Shown one piece after another: positions 19,451 to 28,103 of a stretch of 64,000 nucleotides of DNA. The notes beneath the pieces were generated by a model that worked only from the letters and a program-made list of their open reading frames with translations, was not told the DNA's origin and ran no database searches. The stretch is from Oceanospirillaceae bacterium ASP10-02a (GTDB lineage Bacteria > Pseudomonadota > Gammaproteobacteria > Pseudomonadales > Balneatricaceae), in assembly GCA_905182035.1 (NCBI GenBank), contig CAJIZL010000001.1:80964-144963 (forward strand), in the 5' to 3' direction. Position numbers and translations under genes: made by a program. Every line of letters starts with the position of its first letter. The first letter of the stretch is position 1.

Positions 19451-19473
19451 ACGCATTATCGCTCTAGTAATTA

Positions 19474-20124
19474 ATGGCACACCCCATGACCACAAATATC
19501 TCAAGAGGACCATATAAGCCTGGACGCATTAGGGAACAAAGCCGGGACTTAATTTTGCAAGCCGCCGAAGCGGAATTTGCGTGTCATGGTTTTCGTGGTG
19601 CAACCATGCAACGCATCGCTGAGTCTGCCCAAGTACCTAAGGCCAACATCCATTATTACTTTTCTAACAAACTGGGCCTTTATGGTGCAGTTTTGGAAAA
19701 CACTCTCAACCTTTGGGATACCGTATTTAACGAGCTTTCTAGTCATGATGAACCGGCCGATGTACTAAGCCGATATATCGATGCAAAAATAGATTTTTCC
19801 CGCACCCACCCTACGGCGTCGCGCCTGTTTGCTAAAGAAATGATTAGTGGAGCGCCCCACTTGAGCGCATATCTGCAGCAGGATTACCGCCTGTGGTTTA
19901 AGCAACGCATGAGTATTTTTGAAAGCTGGATAGCTCAAGGAAAAATGGATGACTTAGATCCTGCCCATGTGATTTTTATGATTTGGGCCAGCACCCAATA
20001 TTATGCTGACTTTGAACCACAAATTCTCATTGCTACACAGACACAGCATTTAACAGAGCCAGCATTTGTAGCAGCAGCTGACTCTATTAAACACATCATA
20101 CTCAAAGGCTGCGGCATCTGTTAA
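19474..20124 (+). CDS. TetR-family regulator, RutR-like
   Basis: The N-terminal TetR helix-turn-helix is clear (ATMQRIAESAQVPKANIHYYF, about residues 44-64), and the C-terminal ligand domain contains DPAHVIFMIWASTQYYADF, almost as in E. coli RutR, which senses uracil/thymine and controls pyrimidine and purine degradation. It is divergent from xdhA with a RutR-type operator between them, so it probably represses or activates the xdh-guaD operon. An in-frame ATG at 19486 is an alternative start. Confidence 0.85.
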   Translation: MAHPMTTNISRGPYKPGRIREQSRDLILQAAEAEFACHGFRGATMQRIAESAQVPKANIHYYFSNKLGLYGAVLENTLNLWDTVFNELSSHDEPADVLSRYIDAKIDFSRTHPTASRLFAKEMISGAPHLSAYLQQDYRLWFKQRMSIFESWIAQGKMDDLDPAHVIFMIWASTQYYADFEPQILIATQTQHLTEPAFVAAADSIKHIILKGCGIC

Positions 20125-20157
20125 AAGCGCAATGACAATTAAGTGCTCCTGGATGGA

Positions 20158-21408
20158 TCAAACATCCTCGCCACTCTCAAGGAATTGTTGGTCAATACCC
20201 ACTTGTGGCTTTTCATGCAGTACTCGTTCAAACGACTGTAAACGCTTGTATACCGAGAGCAGCTCAACAATAGTTGGCCAAGAATTAATTAAGTACTGGA
20301 ATGAATTGCTAACCTGTCCGAAAGCGGTGAGAATTTGCTGCAAGATACCAAAGGTAATGGTGCCTGCAACTATGGTTGGAATGAGGATGATATAGGCAAA
20401 CAAATTATCCGCCTGCAAATAAAAACTTCTCGCTACATTAAAGTACATGTAATGAAAATATAACCGGAAGTAATTTTTACGCACATTACTGAACAACTCA
20501 TTTAGAGTTAAGGGCTGTGCACGGTCTTCATGGTCTTCACCGTAGACCAACTCTTTGCGATAAGCCGCTTCCACTCTTTGATTACGAAACTCTAAACCAG
20601 GTAACTTTATGCCAACAAAGGCCATCAGAAAGGTACCGAAAATAGACCAAAAAATAGCTGCATAAAATAGAGGAGAAGCGATACTGCCAATAATAGGCAA
20701 TTCAGTAACATATTGAGATAACGACCAAAGGACGGGTAAGAAAGCGATCAGAGTCATAAAGGCGTCGACTAACGATACCCCCAAACCTTCCATAATGCCT
20801 GCAAAACGCATGGTATCCTCCTGTACCCTTTGTGCAGCACCCTCAACCTGCCTTAATTGAGTCCATTTAGAGGCGTAAAACTCGTTCATAGCCATACGCC
20901 AGCGGAAAATATAGTGGCTAACGAAGAAACGGGTCATTACAAACACAATGACAGCCAAAAAAGCAATTTCACCAAAGATGATAATCAGGTCGTACAACTC
21001 TTTGGCTGTTACACTACCTGGCTCTGCAAGAGCTTCTTGAATACTATCAAAAAAGGGCCGCCGCCAAGTGTTAATTGCTACTGACACCTGCACCGAAAAA
21101 TAGGTACTAAACAGTATGAGGGCTGTGCCAAAAATAGACCATAATTGCCATTCATGGGGTGCAACACGCATCCACACTATACCGAACAGCATTAGGGTAG
21201 TGAAAAAGTAAAGGTAAAACCAGATAAAATCAGTGCTAATAAAATGGCCCAAACCAAGCACCGGTTCAGCATCTTCACCAGGCAATTCAAAACCTAACAA
21301 GGTTCCTAACTTATCTCCCCAGCCATACCAAACACCAATACATAAACTTGCCCAGACGACGAGTGTTATAAAAAACCATCGAGGATTAGGAAAAAAAGAT
21401 TGAAACAT
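20158..21408 (-). CDS. sbmA: SbmA/BacA-family peptide transporter
   Basis: SbmA/BacA proteins import antimicrobial peptides, microcins and peptide-linked antibiotics across the inner membrane using the proton gradient. The 416-residue protein starts MFQSFFPNP and has the family's membrane-domain motifs ([38 protein letters not shown] segment), with about eight helices and no ATPase domain. It is a monocistronic minus-strand gene 33 bases after the convergent TetR gene. Confidence 0.9.
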   Translation of the reverse strand: MFQSFFPNPRWFFITLVVWASLCIGVWYGWGDKLGTLLGFELPGEDAEPVLGLGHFISTDFIWFYLYFFTTLMLFGIVWMRVAPHEWQLWSIFGTALILFSTYFSVQVSVAINTWRRPFFDSIQEALAEPGSVTAKELYDLIIIFGEIAFLAVIVFVMTRFFVSHYIFRWRMAMNEFYASKWTQLRQVEGAAQRVQEDTMRFAGIMEGLGVSLVDAFMTLIAFLPVLWSLSQYVTELPIIGSIASPLFYAAIFWSIFGTFLMAFVGIKLPGLEFRNQRVEAAYRKELVYGEDHEDRAQPLTLNELFSNVRKNYFRLYFHYMYFNVARSFYLQADNLFAYIILIPTIVAGTITFGILQQILTAFGQVSNSFQYLINSWPTIVELLSVYKRLQSFERVLHEKPQVGIDQQFLESGEDV

Positions 21409-21741
21409 AGGGACCGCCTATAAAACGTTTTAAATTAAATACATGTGCTCAACGTAAGGTTAGACAATTGTGGACATAATATCTACCTATACTGAAGCTT
21501 GACATCTTATTAGCTCAGTGGAAGACTGCATGTCATGTTTTTTGTGTGCCATAATACAAACAGCAGGTTTATTGACTGTGGAAGCATAGGTTAGGAAGTT
21601 GTTATTATTAAATTTTCTTTGCTGCTCCACATAGAGCGATAAAGGCCTACGCCATACCCAAAAGAAAAAGTTTCTCCAGTTATTTATAGACAAAGTTATG
21701 CCTAACTTTCAGTTATGACTGGCTTTAATTAGGAATAAATC
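21409..21741. other. Intergenic region without recognised features
   Basis: These 333 bases separate the divergent sbmA and DUF1185 genes and should hold both promoters. I see no convincing gene; a 68-codon minus-strand frame at 21487-21693 has no recognisable similarity. AGGAATAAATC just before 21742 is the ribosome-binding site of the DUF1185 gene. Confidence 0.4.
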
Positions 21742-22347
21742 ATGCATTTTGAAGTACGTAAAGTCGTTACTAGCATCGAAGAAATTCGCATTGAAGGCGG
21801 TAAATCAACCTCTACACCTGTTAAAATGGTGGGCGTGGCGTATGTCATTAAAAACCCATGGGCAGGCCAAGGTTTTGTAGAAAACCTCCGCCCAAAAATC
21901 ACTGCCGGGTGCTCTGAACTAGGTGAAGAAATGGTAGCTGCAATGCTATCTCACTTCCCTAGCGGTGACGCTATTGAGGCCTACGGTAAAGCTGCCGTGA
22001 TTGGCTTAAACGGCGAAATTGAACATGCCTCTGCCATCATTCACACTTTACGTTTTGGCAACCACTATCGAGATGCCGTTAACGCAAAAAGCTTTTTAAG
22101 CTTCACCAACAAACGTGGGCCAGCTGGAACATCCATTCAAATCCCTATGATGCATAAAGACGACGCTGGCTTTCGCTCCCACTACATTACTTTAGAAATG
22201 CACATTGAAGATGCTCCATCAGCTGATGAAATCATCGTTGTACTCGGTGGATCAGATGGCGGCCGCGCGCACCCTCGCATCGGCAACCGCTATATGGATA
22301 TGGAAGAAATTGCAGCAGAAAAAGCCACAGCAGAAGCCCAAGCCTAG
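21742..22347 (+). CDS. Amino acid synthesis family protein (DUF1185)
   Basis: A 201-residue protein matching the DUF1185/AA_synth family throughout: an N-terminal RKVVTSIEEI strand, YGKAAVIGLNGEIEHASA in the middle and GGSDGGRAHPRIGNRY near the C terminus. The family has no firmly assigned reaction and is often found near nitrogen-compound catabolism genes. AGGA lies ten bases before the ATG. The next gene, a semialdehyde dehydrogenase on the same strand, is 249 bases away and has its own upstream region. Confidence 0.8.
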   Translation: MHFEVRKVVTSIEEIRIEGGKSTSTPVKMVGVAYVIKNPWAGQGFVENLRPKITAGCSELGEEMVAAMLSHFPSGDAIEAYGKAAVIGLNGEIEHASAIIHTLRFGNHYRDAVNAKSFLSFTNKRGPAGTSIQIPMMHKDDAGFRSHYITLEMHIEDAPSADEIIVVLGGSDGGRAHPRIGNRYMDMEEIAAEKATAEAQA

Positions 22348-22394
22348 TGGGCGCCCATTACCAAGCATAAGATAAGCCATAACCCAGCAAAAGT

Positions 22395-22420
22395 CCTATG
22401 GTCTTTATCCATTACATAGG
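22395..22420. repeat. Inverted repeat upstream of gabD
   Basis: CCTATG (22395-22400) and CATAGG (22415-22420) form a 6-bp dyad separated by 14 bases between the DUF1185 gene and gabD. It could be an operator or a hairpin; there is no T tract. Confidence 0.3.
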
Positions 22421-22596
22421 TTTAGATTTAAGCCCATGGCTGATTCATTGGTCATGTACTCAATGAAAAAAATCTCACACTTCAGTTAATATACTACTTT
22501 AAACGGGGCATTAAAAAAATTTAAATATTCTGAACGTTTTAATATAAAATACAGCACATACGACCCATTGCCACTACTAATAATAGGATCCACATC

Positions 22597-24048
22597 ATGC
22601 AACTAACCAATCCCGCACTATTTCGTCAGCAAGCTTATATTAATGGTGTTTGGTTAGATGCCGATTCAAGCGCTACTATTAAGGTAACTAACCCTGCCAA
22701 TGGAGAAATCGTAGGTAGCATCCCGGATATGACTGCTGTCGAAACCGCTCGAGCAATCGAAGCAGCACGAGTAGCTATGATTAGTTGGCGTAAACAAACA
22801 GCCAAACAACGAGCGGTTATCCTGCGCCGCTGGTTCGACCTCATGATGGCCAATCAAGATGATCTTGCTAAAATCATGACCTTAGAGCAAGGTAAACCTT
22901 TAACTGAAGCCAAAGGCGAAATTGCTTACGCTGCCAGTTTTATTGACTGGTTTGCCGAAGAAGGCAAACGTACTTATGGCGATGTTATCCCTACTCATAA
23001 GGCTGATGCTCGGATCATTGTCACTAAGGAGCCTATTGGTGTAGTTGCAGCCATTACGCCATGGAACTTTCCATCTGCCATGATTACCCGCAAGTGTGGC
23101 CCAGCATTGGCTGCAGGATGTGGTTTTGTAGTACGCCCAGCAGCAGAGACTCCTTTTTCTGCCTTGGCTCTAGCCGTATTAGCAGAAGAAGCTGGTATTC
23201 CGGCTGGCGTATTTAATGTCATTACTGGTCAATCTCGCCCCATTGGTGCAGAACTAACCAGCAACCCCACTGTCCGCAAACTCACCTTCACTGGCTCCAC
23301 TCCTGTGGGCAAGTTGTTAATGCAGCAATGTGCACCAACCCTAAAGAAAGTGTCTTTAGAGCTAGGTGGTAATGCTCCGTTTATCGTGTTTGACGATGCT
23401 GACCTTGACGCGGCTGTAACGGGCGCCATCGCAGGTAAATATCGTAATGCAGGCCAAACCTGCGTCTGCGTTAACCGCTTTATTGTACAAGAGGGCGTGT
23501 ACGATGCCTTTATTGCTAAGTTCGCCGAGAAAGTAGCCCAACTTCAAGTAGGTAACGGCATGGACGAAGGTGTGACACAAGGCCCTATGATTAATCAGGG
23601 CGCCATTGATAAAGTAAAAGACCACATAGCAGATGCCTTAAGTAAAGGTGGCAACCTTATATGTGGCGGTACAAGCCATTCCTTGGGTGGTAGCTTCTTT
23701 ACGCCTACTATTATTGGTAATGCCACCACAGACATGAAAGTCGCCACAGAAGAAACATTTGGGCCTTTAGCACCTATCTTTAAGTTTAAGGATGAAGCCC
23801 AAGCTATTGCTATGGCCAACGACACCGAATTCGGTTTAGCGGCCTATTTCTATACCCGTGATATAGGCCGTGTATGGCGTGTTGGCGAAGGTTTGGAGTA
23901 TGGTATTGTAGGAATTAATGAAGGTATCATTTCCACCGAAGTGGCGCCTTTTGGTGGCGTAAAAGAATCAGGCATAGGCCGAGAAGGTTCACATTATGGC
24001 ATTGAAGACTTCCTAGAAATCAAATATATGTTGATGGGCGGTTTGTAA
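22597..24048 (+). CDS. gabD: NAD(P)-dependent succinate-semialdehyde dehydrogenase
   Basis: An aldehyde dehydrogenase of the GabD group, oxidising succinate semialdehyde to succinate. Asn157 (ITPWNFPSAM), Glu255 (LELGGNAPF) and the nucleophile Cys289 (NAGQTCVCVNRF) are in place; a second Cys two residues later (CVC) is typical of GabD. Arg180 replaces the Lys more often seen in the cofactor-binding LKPA motif, a variant that may favour a different cofactor. AGGA precedes the ATG by eight bases. No GABA aminotransferase is adjacent, so related semialdehydes cannot be excluded. Confidence 0.88.
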   Translation: MQLTNPALFRQQAYINGVWLDADSSATIKVTNPANGEIVGSIPDMTAVETARAIEAARVAMISWRKQTAKQRAVILRRWFDLMMANQDDLAKIMTLEQGKPLTEAKGEIAYAASFIDWFAEEGKRTYGDVIPTHKADARIIVTKEPIGVVAAITPWNFPSAMITRKCGPALAAGCGFVVRPAAETPFSALALAVLAEEAGIPAGVFNVITGQSRPIGAELTSNPTVRKLTFTGSTPVGKLLMQQCAPTLKKVSLELGGNAPFIVFDDADLDAAVTGAIAGKYRNAGQTCVCVNRFIVQEGVYDAFIAKFAEKVAQLQVGNGMDEGVTQGPMINQGAIDKVKDHIADALSKGGNLICGGTSHSLGGSFFTPTIIGNATTDMKVATEETFGPLAPIFKFKDEAQAIAMANDTEFGLAAYFYTRDIGRVWRVGEGLEYGIVGINEGIISTEVAPFGGVKESGIGREGSHYGIEDFLEIKYMLMGGL

Positions 24049-24080
24049 TCACCCCCATGCTATTGACTAAGGATTAACTG

Positions 24081-24257
24081 ATGTCAGACTCAAACATGGA
24101 TATAGCAAACCATTTTACATGGGCCCTGCAGGAACTTGTCACTGAGTACTGCTGGGATAGTATTTGGAGCCATGATAGTGATGGTGATGCAGCTAGGCCA
24201 ACCGGCGTTGCCCATGTTCAAGCCGTTGGAACCATTGCCCTGCAGCAGATAAGATAA
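24081..24257 (+). CDS. Small hypothetical protein (58 residues)
   Basis: An open frame that starts 33 bases after gabD with AAGGA seven bases before its ATG and ends seven bases before the Nudix start. The product is acidic, soluble-looking and Trp-rich in its first half (HFTWALQELV, CWDSIWSHDSD). I recognise no family. The good ribosome-binding site and tight packing argue that it is translated; it could also be the N-terminal stub of a longer lost gene. Confidence 0.4.
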   Translation: MSDSNMDIANHFTWALQELVTEYCWDSIWSHDSDGDAARPTGVAHVQAVGTIALQQIR

Positions 24258-24264
24258 CCTTGAT

Positions 24265-24825
24265 ATGAATTATTGTAGCCACTGTGGCTCTAGTGAATTA
24301 CATAAAAAGCTACCCATAGGGGATACTCATACGCGTTTAGTATGCGTCCAGTGTAACCATGTGCACTACCACAATCCGACTATTATTTGCGGTTGTATTA
24401 TCGAACAAAATGACAAAATCGCCTTGTGCTTGCGTGCTATTGAGCCTCAAAAGAACACCTGGACTATTGCTGCGGGATATCTAGAAATGGGTGAAAGCAC
24501 AGAGCTTGCAGCCCAGAGGGAAACCCTGGAAGAAACGGGCATGGAGGTAAAAATACTAGGGCTTTACTCAGTATTTAATGTCCAGCACATGCATCAGGTG
24601 CATATTATTTATCGGGCTCAGTTTGTTCAACAAACCCATGAAATGGGACCAGAGTCCCTAGCTGTGGAGTGGTTCACCGAACATACATTGCCTTTAGAAC
24701 AACTGGCCTATCCGGCTATAAAGACCATGCTCCTGCGCCATGCCAAAGAAAGGAAGGACGGACATTTTAGTTTATATCAAGGAGATGCCAATTCTGGCCG
24801 TCTGATTGGATTACGCCAAAACTAA
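24265..24825 (+). CDS. Nudix hydrolase with N-terminal zinc ribbon
   Basis: Residues 1-35 hold two CxxC pairs (YCSHCGS and LVCVQCNH) forming a zinc ribbon, followed by a Nudix domain. The Nudix box fits GX5EX7REUXEEXGU: GYLEMGE, seven residues, then RETLEETGM, giving the Mg-binding glutamates for pyrophosphate cleavage. This is the layout of NudC-like/ADP-ribose pyrophosphatase relatives, but at 186 residues the substrate cannot be set. It follows the small open frame directly. Confidence 0.87.
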   Translation: MNYCSHCGSSELHKKLPIGDTHTRLVCVQCNHVHYHNPTIICGCIIEQNDKIALCLRAIEPQKNTWTIAAGYLEMGESTELAAQRETLEETGMEVKILGLYSVFNVQHMHQVHIIYRAQFVQQTHEMGPESLAVEWFTEHTLPLEQLAYPAIKTMLLRHAKERKDGHFSLYQGDANSGRLIGLRQN

Positions 24826-24855
24826 ATTAATTACCCTGTTTGCTTGCAAATTTAG

Positions 24856-25005
24856 CAATGGCCTTCATTATTAACCCTAATAAAAACCAACAGCACCGAG
24901 GCTGGGCTCATTGGTGCTATTAAAGCCTGTGGCGATTTGCTCGCCGAGCATGTGCCATCTACCCATGATCAAGACGAACTCCCTAATCACCTTGTCATCT
25001 TATAA
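24856..25005 (+). pseudogene. Remnant of a TPM-domain protein (C-terminal end only)
   Basis: A start-less frame following an in-frame TAG encodes a stretch (from 24892) containing GLIGAIKACGDLL, EHVPSTH and ELPNHLVIL before TAA at 25003. This closely resembles the C terminus of TPM-domain membrane proteins of gammaproteobacteria, whose chains end in similar ACGELL...ELPN motifs. The rest of the gene is missing, so I read it as a deletion remnant left between the Nudix and DUF971 genes. Confidence 0.55.
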
Positions 25006-25014
25006 GCTTATCAG

Positions 25015-25398
25015 CTAAACAAACTGAACCACGCTCGTGTGTGGGTCTCGGCTTTGTTTAGCCTGATGTAATTGCTCTAAGTAATCGGCCCAGTGCTGTT
25101 GCTGATTAATGCTAAGGTCATACAGGTAATTCCACGTGTACAAACCAGTGTCATGGCCATCATCAAATTTGAGTTGAACGGCATAGTGACCCACTCCCTC
25201 TATGCCTACAAGCTTAACTTTGCTCTTGCCCACCTGAAGCACCGCTTGATCTGGACTATGGCCCCGCACTTCTGCACTGGGTGATGAAATGCGCAGATAT
25301 TCTGCAGTTAGGGTGTAGGTAACTTCCCCTGCACTTTCTGCATAGCTAAGTTCTAGAGTGTTGCTACTTTTATGAAGTTTAATCTTAGTCGGGTTCAC
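25015..25398 (-). CDS. DUF971 protein (gamma-butyrobetaine hydroxylase-like N-terminal domain)
   Basis: A 127-residue single-domain protein of the DUF971/GBBH-like N family, with the characteristic LRISSPSAEVRGHSP and FDDGHDTGLYTWNYLYDL motifs. The second corresponds to the zinc/substrate-adjacent segment in larger hydroxylases, but alone the domain has no proven enzyme activity and has been linked to iron-sulfur or metal handling. Last gene of the minus-strand run yciB-yciI-ppiA-mnmC-DUF971, 14 bases after mnmC. Confidence 0.85.
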   Translation of the reverse strand: MNPTKIKLHKSSNTLELSYAESAGEVTYTLTAEYLRISSPSAEVRGHSPDQAVLQVGKSKVKLVGIEGVGHYAVQLKFDDGHDTGLYTWNYLYDLSINQQQHWADYLEQLHQAKQSRDPHTSVVQFV

Positions 25399-25412
25399 AG
25401 GACGGATCTCGG

Positions 25413-27236
25413 TTAGCGTTTACGGCGAATTAAGTCGCGAATTATAAAACGGTTGGGATCTAAACCCCAAGCCACACATTGTGCCACAGGCAGGCTTTGT
25501 TTTGCCATCTGGCAGGCTAATATCTCGGCACTTAAAGGAGCACTAATGAAGCCCTTGGAGCCATGGCCAGCATTAATATAAAGCCCTGTTAAATAAGGCA
25601 TGCCGTCAGCAAATTTATAATTAGCATCTTGGCGTAATTTAGCAAACCGATCTAATATCTGAGATTCATCAGCCAACTGCCCCACCATGGGCAAATAATC
25701 CGGTGTTACAGCTCTAAACCCCACCCTGCCGCCTGTGATAGAGTTTAGCCCAAGCCCCTTATTTTTGGGTAAAACGTCACTTAAACGACCCAAATTATCA
25801 GTGTGGTCTTGGACCAACAACTCCACATCAACAGATTGTAAATTATAGCTAGCTCCTACTGCAAATACGCCTTGCTGGGCTGGTGTCACATAGCCTTCGC
25901 CACACACCACCAGTGCTGGGCTTTGTTCTGCTTCTACATAGCTTACTTGGCCACGAATGGACTTTAACGGTATAGCTTGTTTAGATAATAAGTCTTTAGC
26001 ACCATTGGCGTTGGCAAGCACTACAGCATCAAATTCGTACTGGCCTGAATGGTCACCGTTTAGGTTAAGTTGCCAGCCTTGATTGAGGGTTTGTTGCATA
26101 ACTTGTACGTTGGTATTAAGCCACAAATTTGCGCCACTTTGTGTGTACAAAGACTCACACCAATCTACCGGTGATACCCACCCGCTGTTGGGAAAATATA
26201 ACCCCCCTGCACTAAGGGGTTGTAGGGCCAGTTTTTCTGCTTCGGTTTGATCTAACCATTGCAACCAAGACGAAGGGTATTGGCGCTTTATCACTGCCTG
26301 CATTTGAGCCACTTGTTTGGTGCTAGTGGCTAACTGTAATAAACCACAAGCTTGCCAATACTTAGAACTTACAATGCGTTTTAGCAACGCCATGCTGTGT
26401 TGAAGACCCTGTTGGTGAAACTGCCCCGCTATGGTGGCATTGTCTGGCAGTTTGGCATACAGCATACCCAGTCGATTACCTGAAGCACCACTGGCTAGCA
26501 ATGGGCCTTGTTCTATGAGGGTCACATCAAAACCGCGCTGAGATAAGCTGTACGCAGTCGCTACACCACTAATACCAGCACCAATAATAGCCACCTTGCT
26601 ATTTTGACTGATACCCAGATACGGACGCTGCCATGGCGGTATATAAATCGGATCCGGGCCAAGCTCTTCGCCACCAAGGTAAACATCAAACTCACCCTTA
26701 ATTTGTGCTAAGGCTTGCCCAGACTCAGCTTGTACAATAATTAGCTTTACATTCCCAAAATCAAGCTGATGGAACCCTTTAATAGCTTCTGGGTATTGGC
26801 CTTGAAGTTGTAGGCTTAAAACTTTTAATTGAGGCCAATTTTGGTGTAACTGCTTAAGGTCCTCTAGGTTCAGAGGTTGCTCACAAATAGCAAGGTAGCT
26901 AAGTTGTGAAATTTGGTTTTGGTATTCCTTAGCTTGCAGCCAAAGTTTCCACGTGATTAGAAAATCTAAGCCAGCGCCAAAATCTTTATCTAATACTTGA
27001 ACCGTGGCCTTTGCAGCACTCGAATCCGCATCGCTTGGTGTTAGAGTGCTTGGTAATAATGTGTGAGTGGTTGGAAATAAGTGTGAATCTAAAAAAACAG
27101 TTTTAAGTTCTTTAAACCGTTGGTCTACTTGAGTGGAAGTTTTGTGAAACTTGGCGCTTAAAGCAGCCGCAACCGTAGGTGTTGCAGCCAAACTTTGAGG
27201 ATCAGAAAATGCTTTCTTGCGGTGGCTGGTTTGCAT
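25413..27236 (-). CDS. mnmC: MnmC-like tRNA wobble-uridine modification protein with degenerate methyltransferase half
   Basis: MnmC makes mnm5s2U34 in tRNA: its C-terminal FAD domain removes the carboxymethyl group and its N-terminal domain methylates the amine. Here the FAD domain is intact (VAIIGAGISGVATAYSL at about 215-231, LASGASGNRLGMLY, INAGHGSKGFISAPL). The N-terminal ~210 residues keep traces (FGAGLDFLITW, LHQNWPQL), but the DGFAPAKNPxMW motif and the following strand-helix seen in E. coli MnmC are absent, replaced by FDVYLGGEELGPDP. The total of 607 residues is about 60 short. I infer that only the oxidoreductase step may remain. Confidence 0.8.
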   Translation of the reverse strand: MQTSHRKKAFSDPQSLAATPTVAAALSAKFHKTSTQVDQRFKELKTVFLDSHLFPTTHTLLPSTLTPSDADSSAAKATVQVLDKDFGAGLDFLITWKLWLQAKEYQNQISQLSYLAICEQPLNLEDLKQLHQNWPQLKVLSLQLQGQYPEAIKGFHQLDFGNVKLIIVQAESGQALAQIKGEFDVYLGGEELGPDPIYIPPWQRPYLGISQNSKVAIIGAGISGVATAYSLSQRGFDVTLIEQGPLLASGASGNRLGMLYAKLPDNATIAGQFHQQGLQHSMALLKRIVSSKYWQACGLLQLATSTKQVAQMQAVIKRQYPSSWLQWLDQTEAEKLALQPLSAGGLYFPNSGWVSPVDWCESLYTQSGANLWLNTNVQVMQQTLNQGWQLNLNGDHSGQYEFDAVVLANANGAKDLLSKQAIPLKSIRGQVSYVEAEQSPALVVCGEGYVTPAQQGVFAVGASYNLQSVDVELLVQDHTDNLGRLSDVLPKNKGLGLNSITGGRVGFRAVTPDYLPMVGQLADESQILDRFAKLRQDANYKFADGMPYLTGLYINAGHGSKGFISAPLSAEILACQMAKQSLPVAQCVAWGLDPNRFIIRDLIRRKR

Positions 27237-27245
27237 ACCTCAATA

Positions 27246-27803
27246 TTATTTATTGAGGTGATAAGCTTCATAAAGGTGAATCGACTCAGACGGCCAATCA
27301 CGATACATACCTTTAGTTTTAGTAGGTAACTGCGCAATAAGGTCAATAATCTCCATACCTTTGATCACCTTCCCAAACACCGCGTAGCCCGCACTGGTGG
27401 CACTTTTATCTAAGAATGGGTTATCTTGGTGATTAATAAAAAACTGAGCTGTGGCGCTATCAGGGTCGCTAGTGCGGGCCATCGCTACGGTGCCTCGCAG
27501 ATTAGACAAGCCATTGTCAGCCTCATTAACAATGGGGCTTATTGTACCCACTTTGGTTTTTTCGTTAGCACCAAAACCACCACCTTGAACCATGAATCCT
27601 GGGATAACCCGGTGAAAAATAGTCGCACTGTAATAACCAACATCCACGTAATATAAAAAATTCTTTACGCTTATGGGAGCAGCTTGTGAATCCAATTCTA
27701 TAATAATACTACCGTGGGTCGTTTCTAACTCAATCTGAGGGTTTTCTGCCCATAAGTTAAAACTTAGACTTAGGGCGAATATAGCCGTTAATAGTTGCTT
27801 CAT
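27246..27803 (-). CDS. ppiA: Periplasmic cyclophilin-type peptidyl-prolyl isomerase
   Basis: An N-terminal signal peptide (MKQLLTAIFALSLSFNLWA, probable cleavage after residue 19) precedes a compact bacterial cyclophilin domain. FHRVIPGFMVQGGGF contains the catalytic Arg, and ATAQFFINHQDNPFLD and GYAVFGKVIKGMEIID complete the fold. It assists folding of exported proteins. It sits four bases after yciI and nine before mnmC in one transcript. Confidence 0.88.
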   Translation of the reverse strand: MKQLLTAIFALSLSFNLWAENPQIELETTHGSIIIELDSQAAPISVKNFLYYVDVGYYSATIFHRVIPGFMVQGGGFGANEKTKVGTISPIVNEADNGLSNLRGTVAMARTSDPDSATAQFFINHQDNPFLDKSATSAGYAVFGKVIKGMEIIDLIAQLPTKTKGMYRDWPSESIHLYEAYHLNK

Positions 27804-27807
27804 AGGT

Positions 27808-28101
27808 TTATCCTTGTGCCGGAAAGGCTTGTTTAAACGGCTTAACCGTCACTTCAGCGTATACACCTGCAGCAACATAGGGATCCTCTGCGGCCCATGC
27901 TTGCGCAGTTGCAAGATCAGCAAATTCGGCCACCACCAAACTGCCTGTAAAACCTTCTTCAGAGGCGTGGGGGTGAGGGCCAGCTAGCGTTAACCGATTC
28001 TGTGAATCTAATACCTTAAGCCGTCCTACATGCGCTGGCCGTGCTTCCAACCGTGCAGTTAAACTATTCTCAACATCTTGAGAAATAATAGCAAATAACA
28101 T
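27808..28101 (-). CDS. yciI: YciI family protein
   Basis: A 97-residue ferredoxin-like alpha+beta protein matching YciI: N-terminal MLFAIISQDVENSL, the central GPHPHASEEGFTGSLVVAEF and AWAAEDPYVAAGVY. The conserved His and Asp form a putative active site whose physiological reaction is unsettled. It follows yciB by two bases, the same pairing as in many gammaproteobacteria. Confidence 0.92.
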   Translation of the reverse strand: MLFAIISQDVENSLTARLEARPAHVGRLKVLDSQNRLTLAGPHPHASEEGFTGSLVVAEFADLATAQAWAAEDPYVAAGVYAEVTVKPFKQAFPAQG

Positions 28102-28103
28102 AA

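Noticed and set aside
21509..21530. tRNA-like motif TTAGCTCAGTGG
   Set aside because: It looks like a D arm, but there is no acceptor stem, anticodon arm or T arm around it.
21487..21693. 68-codon minus-strand open frame
   Set aside because: No ribosome-binding site or recognisable protein pattern; composition like intergenic DNA.
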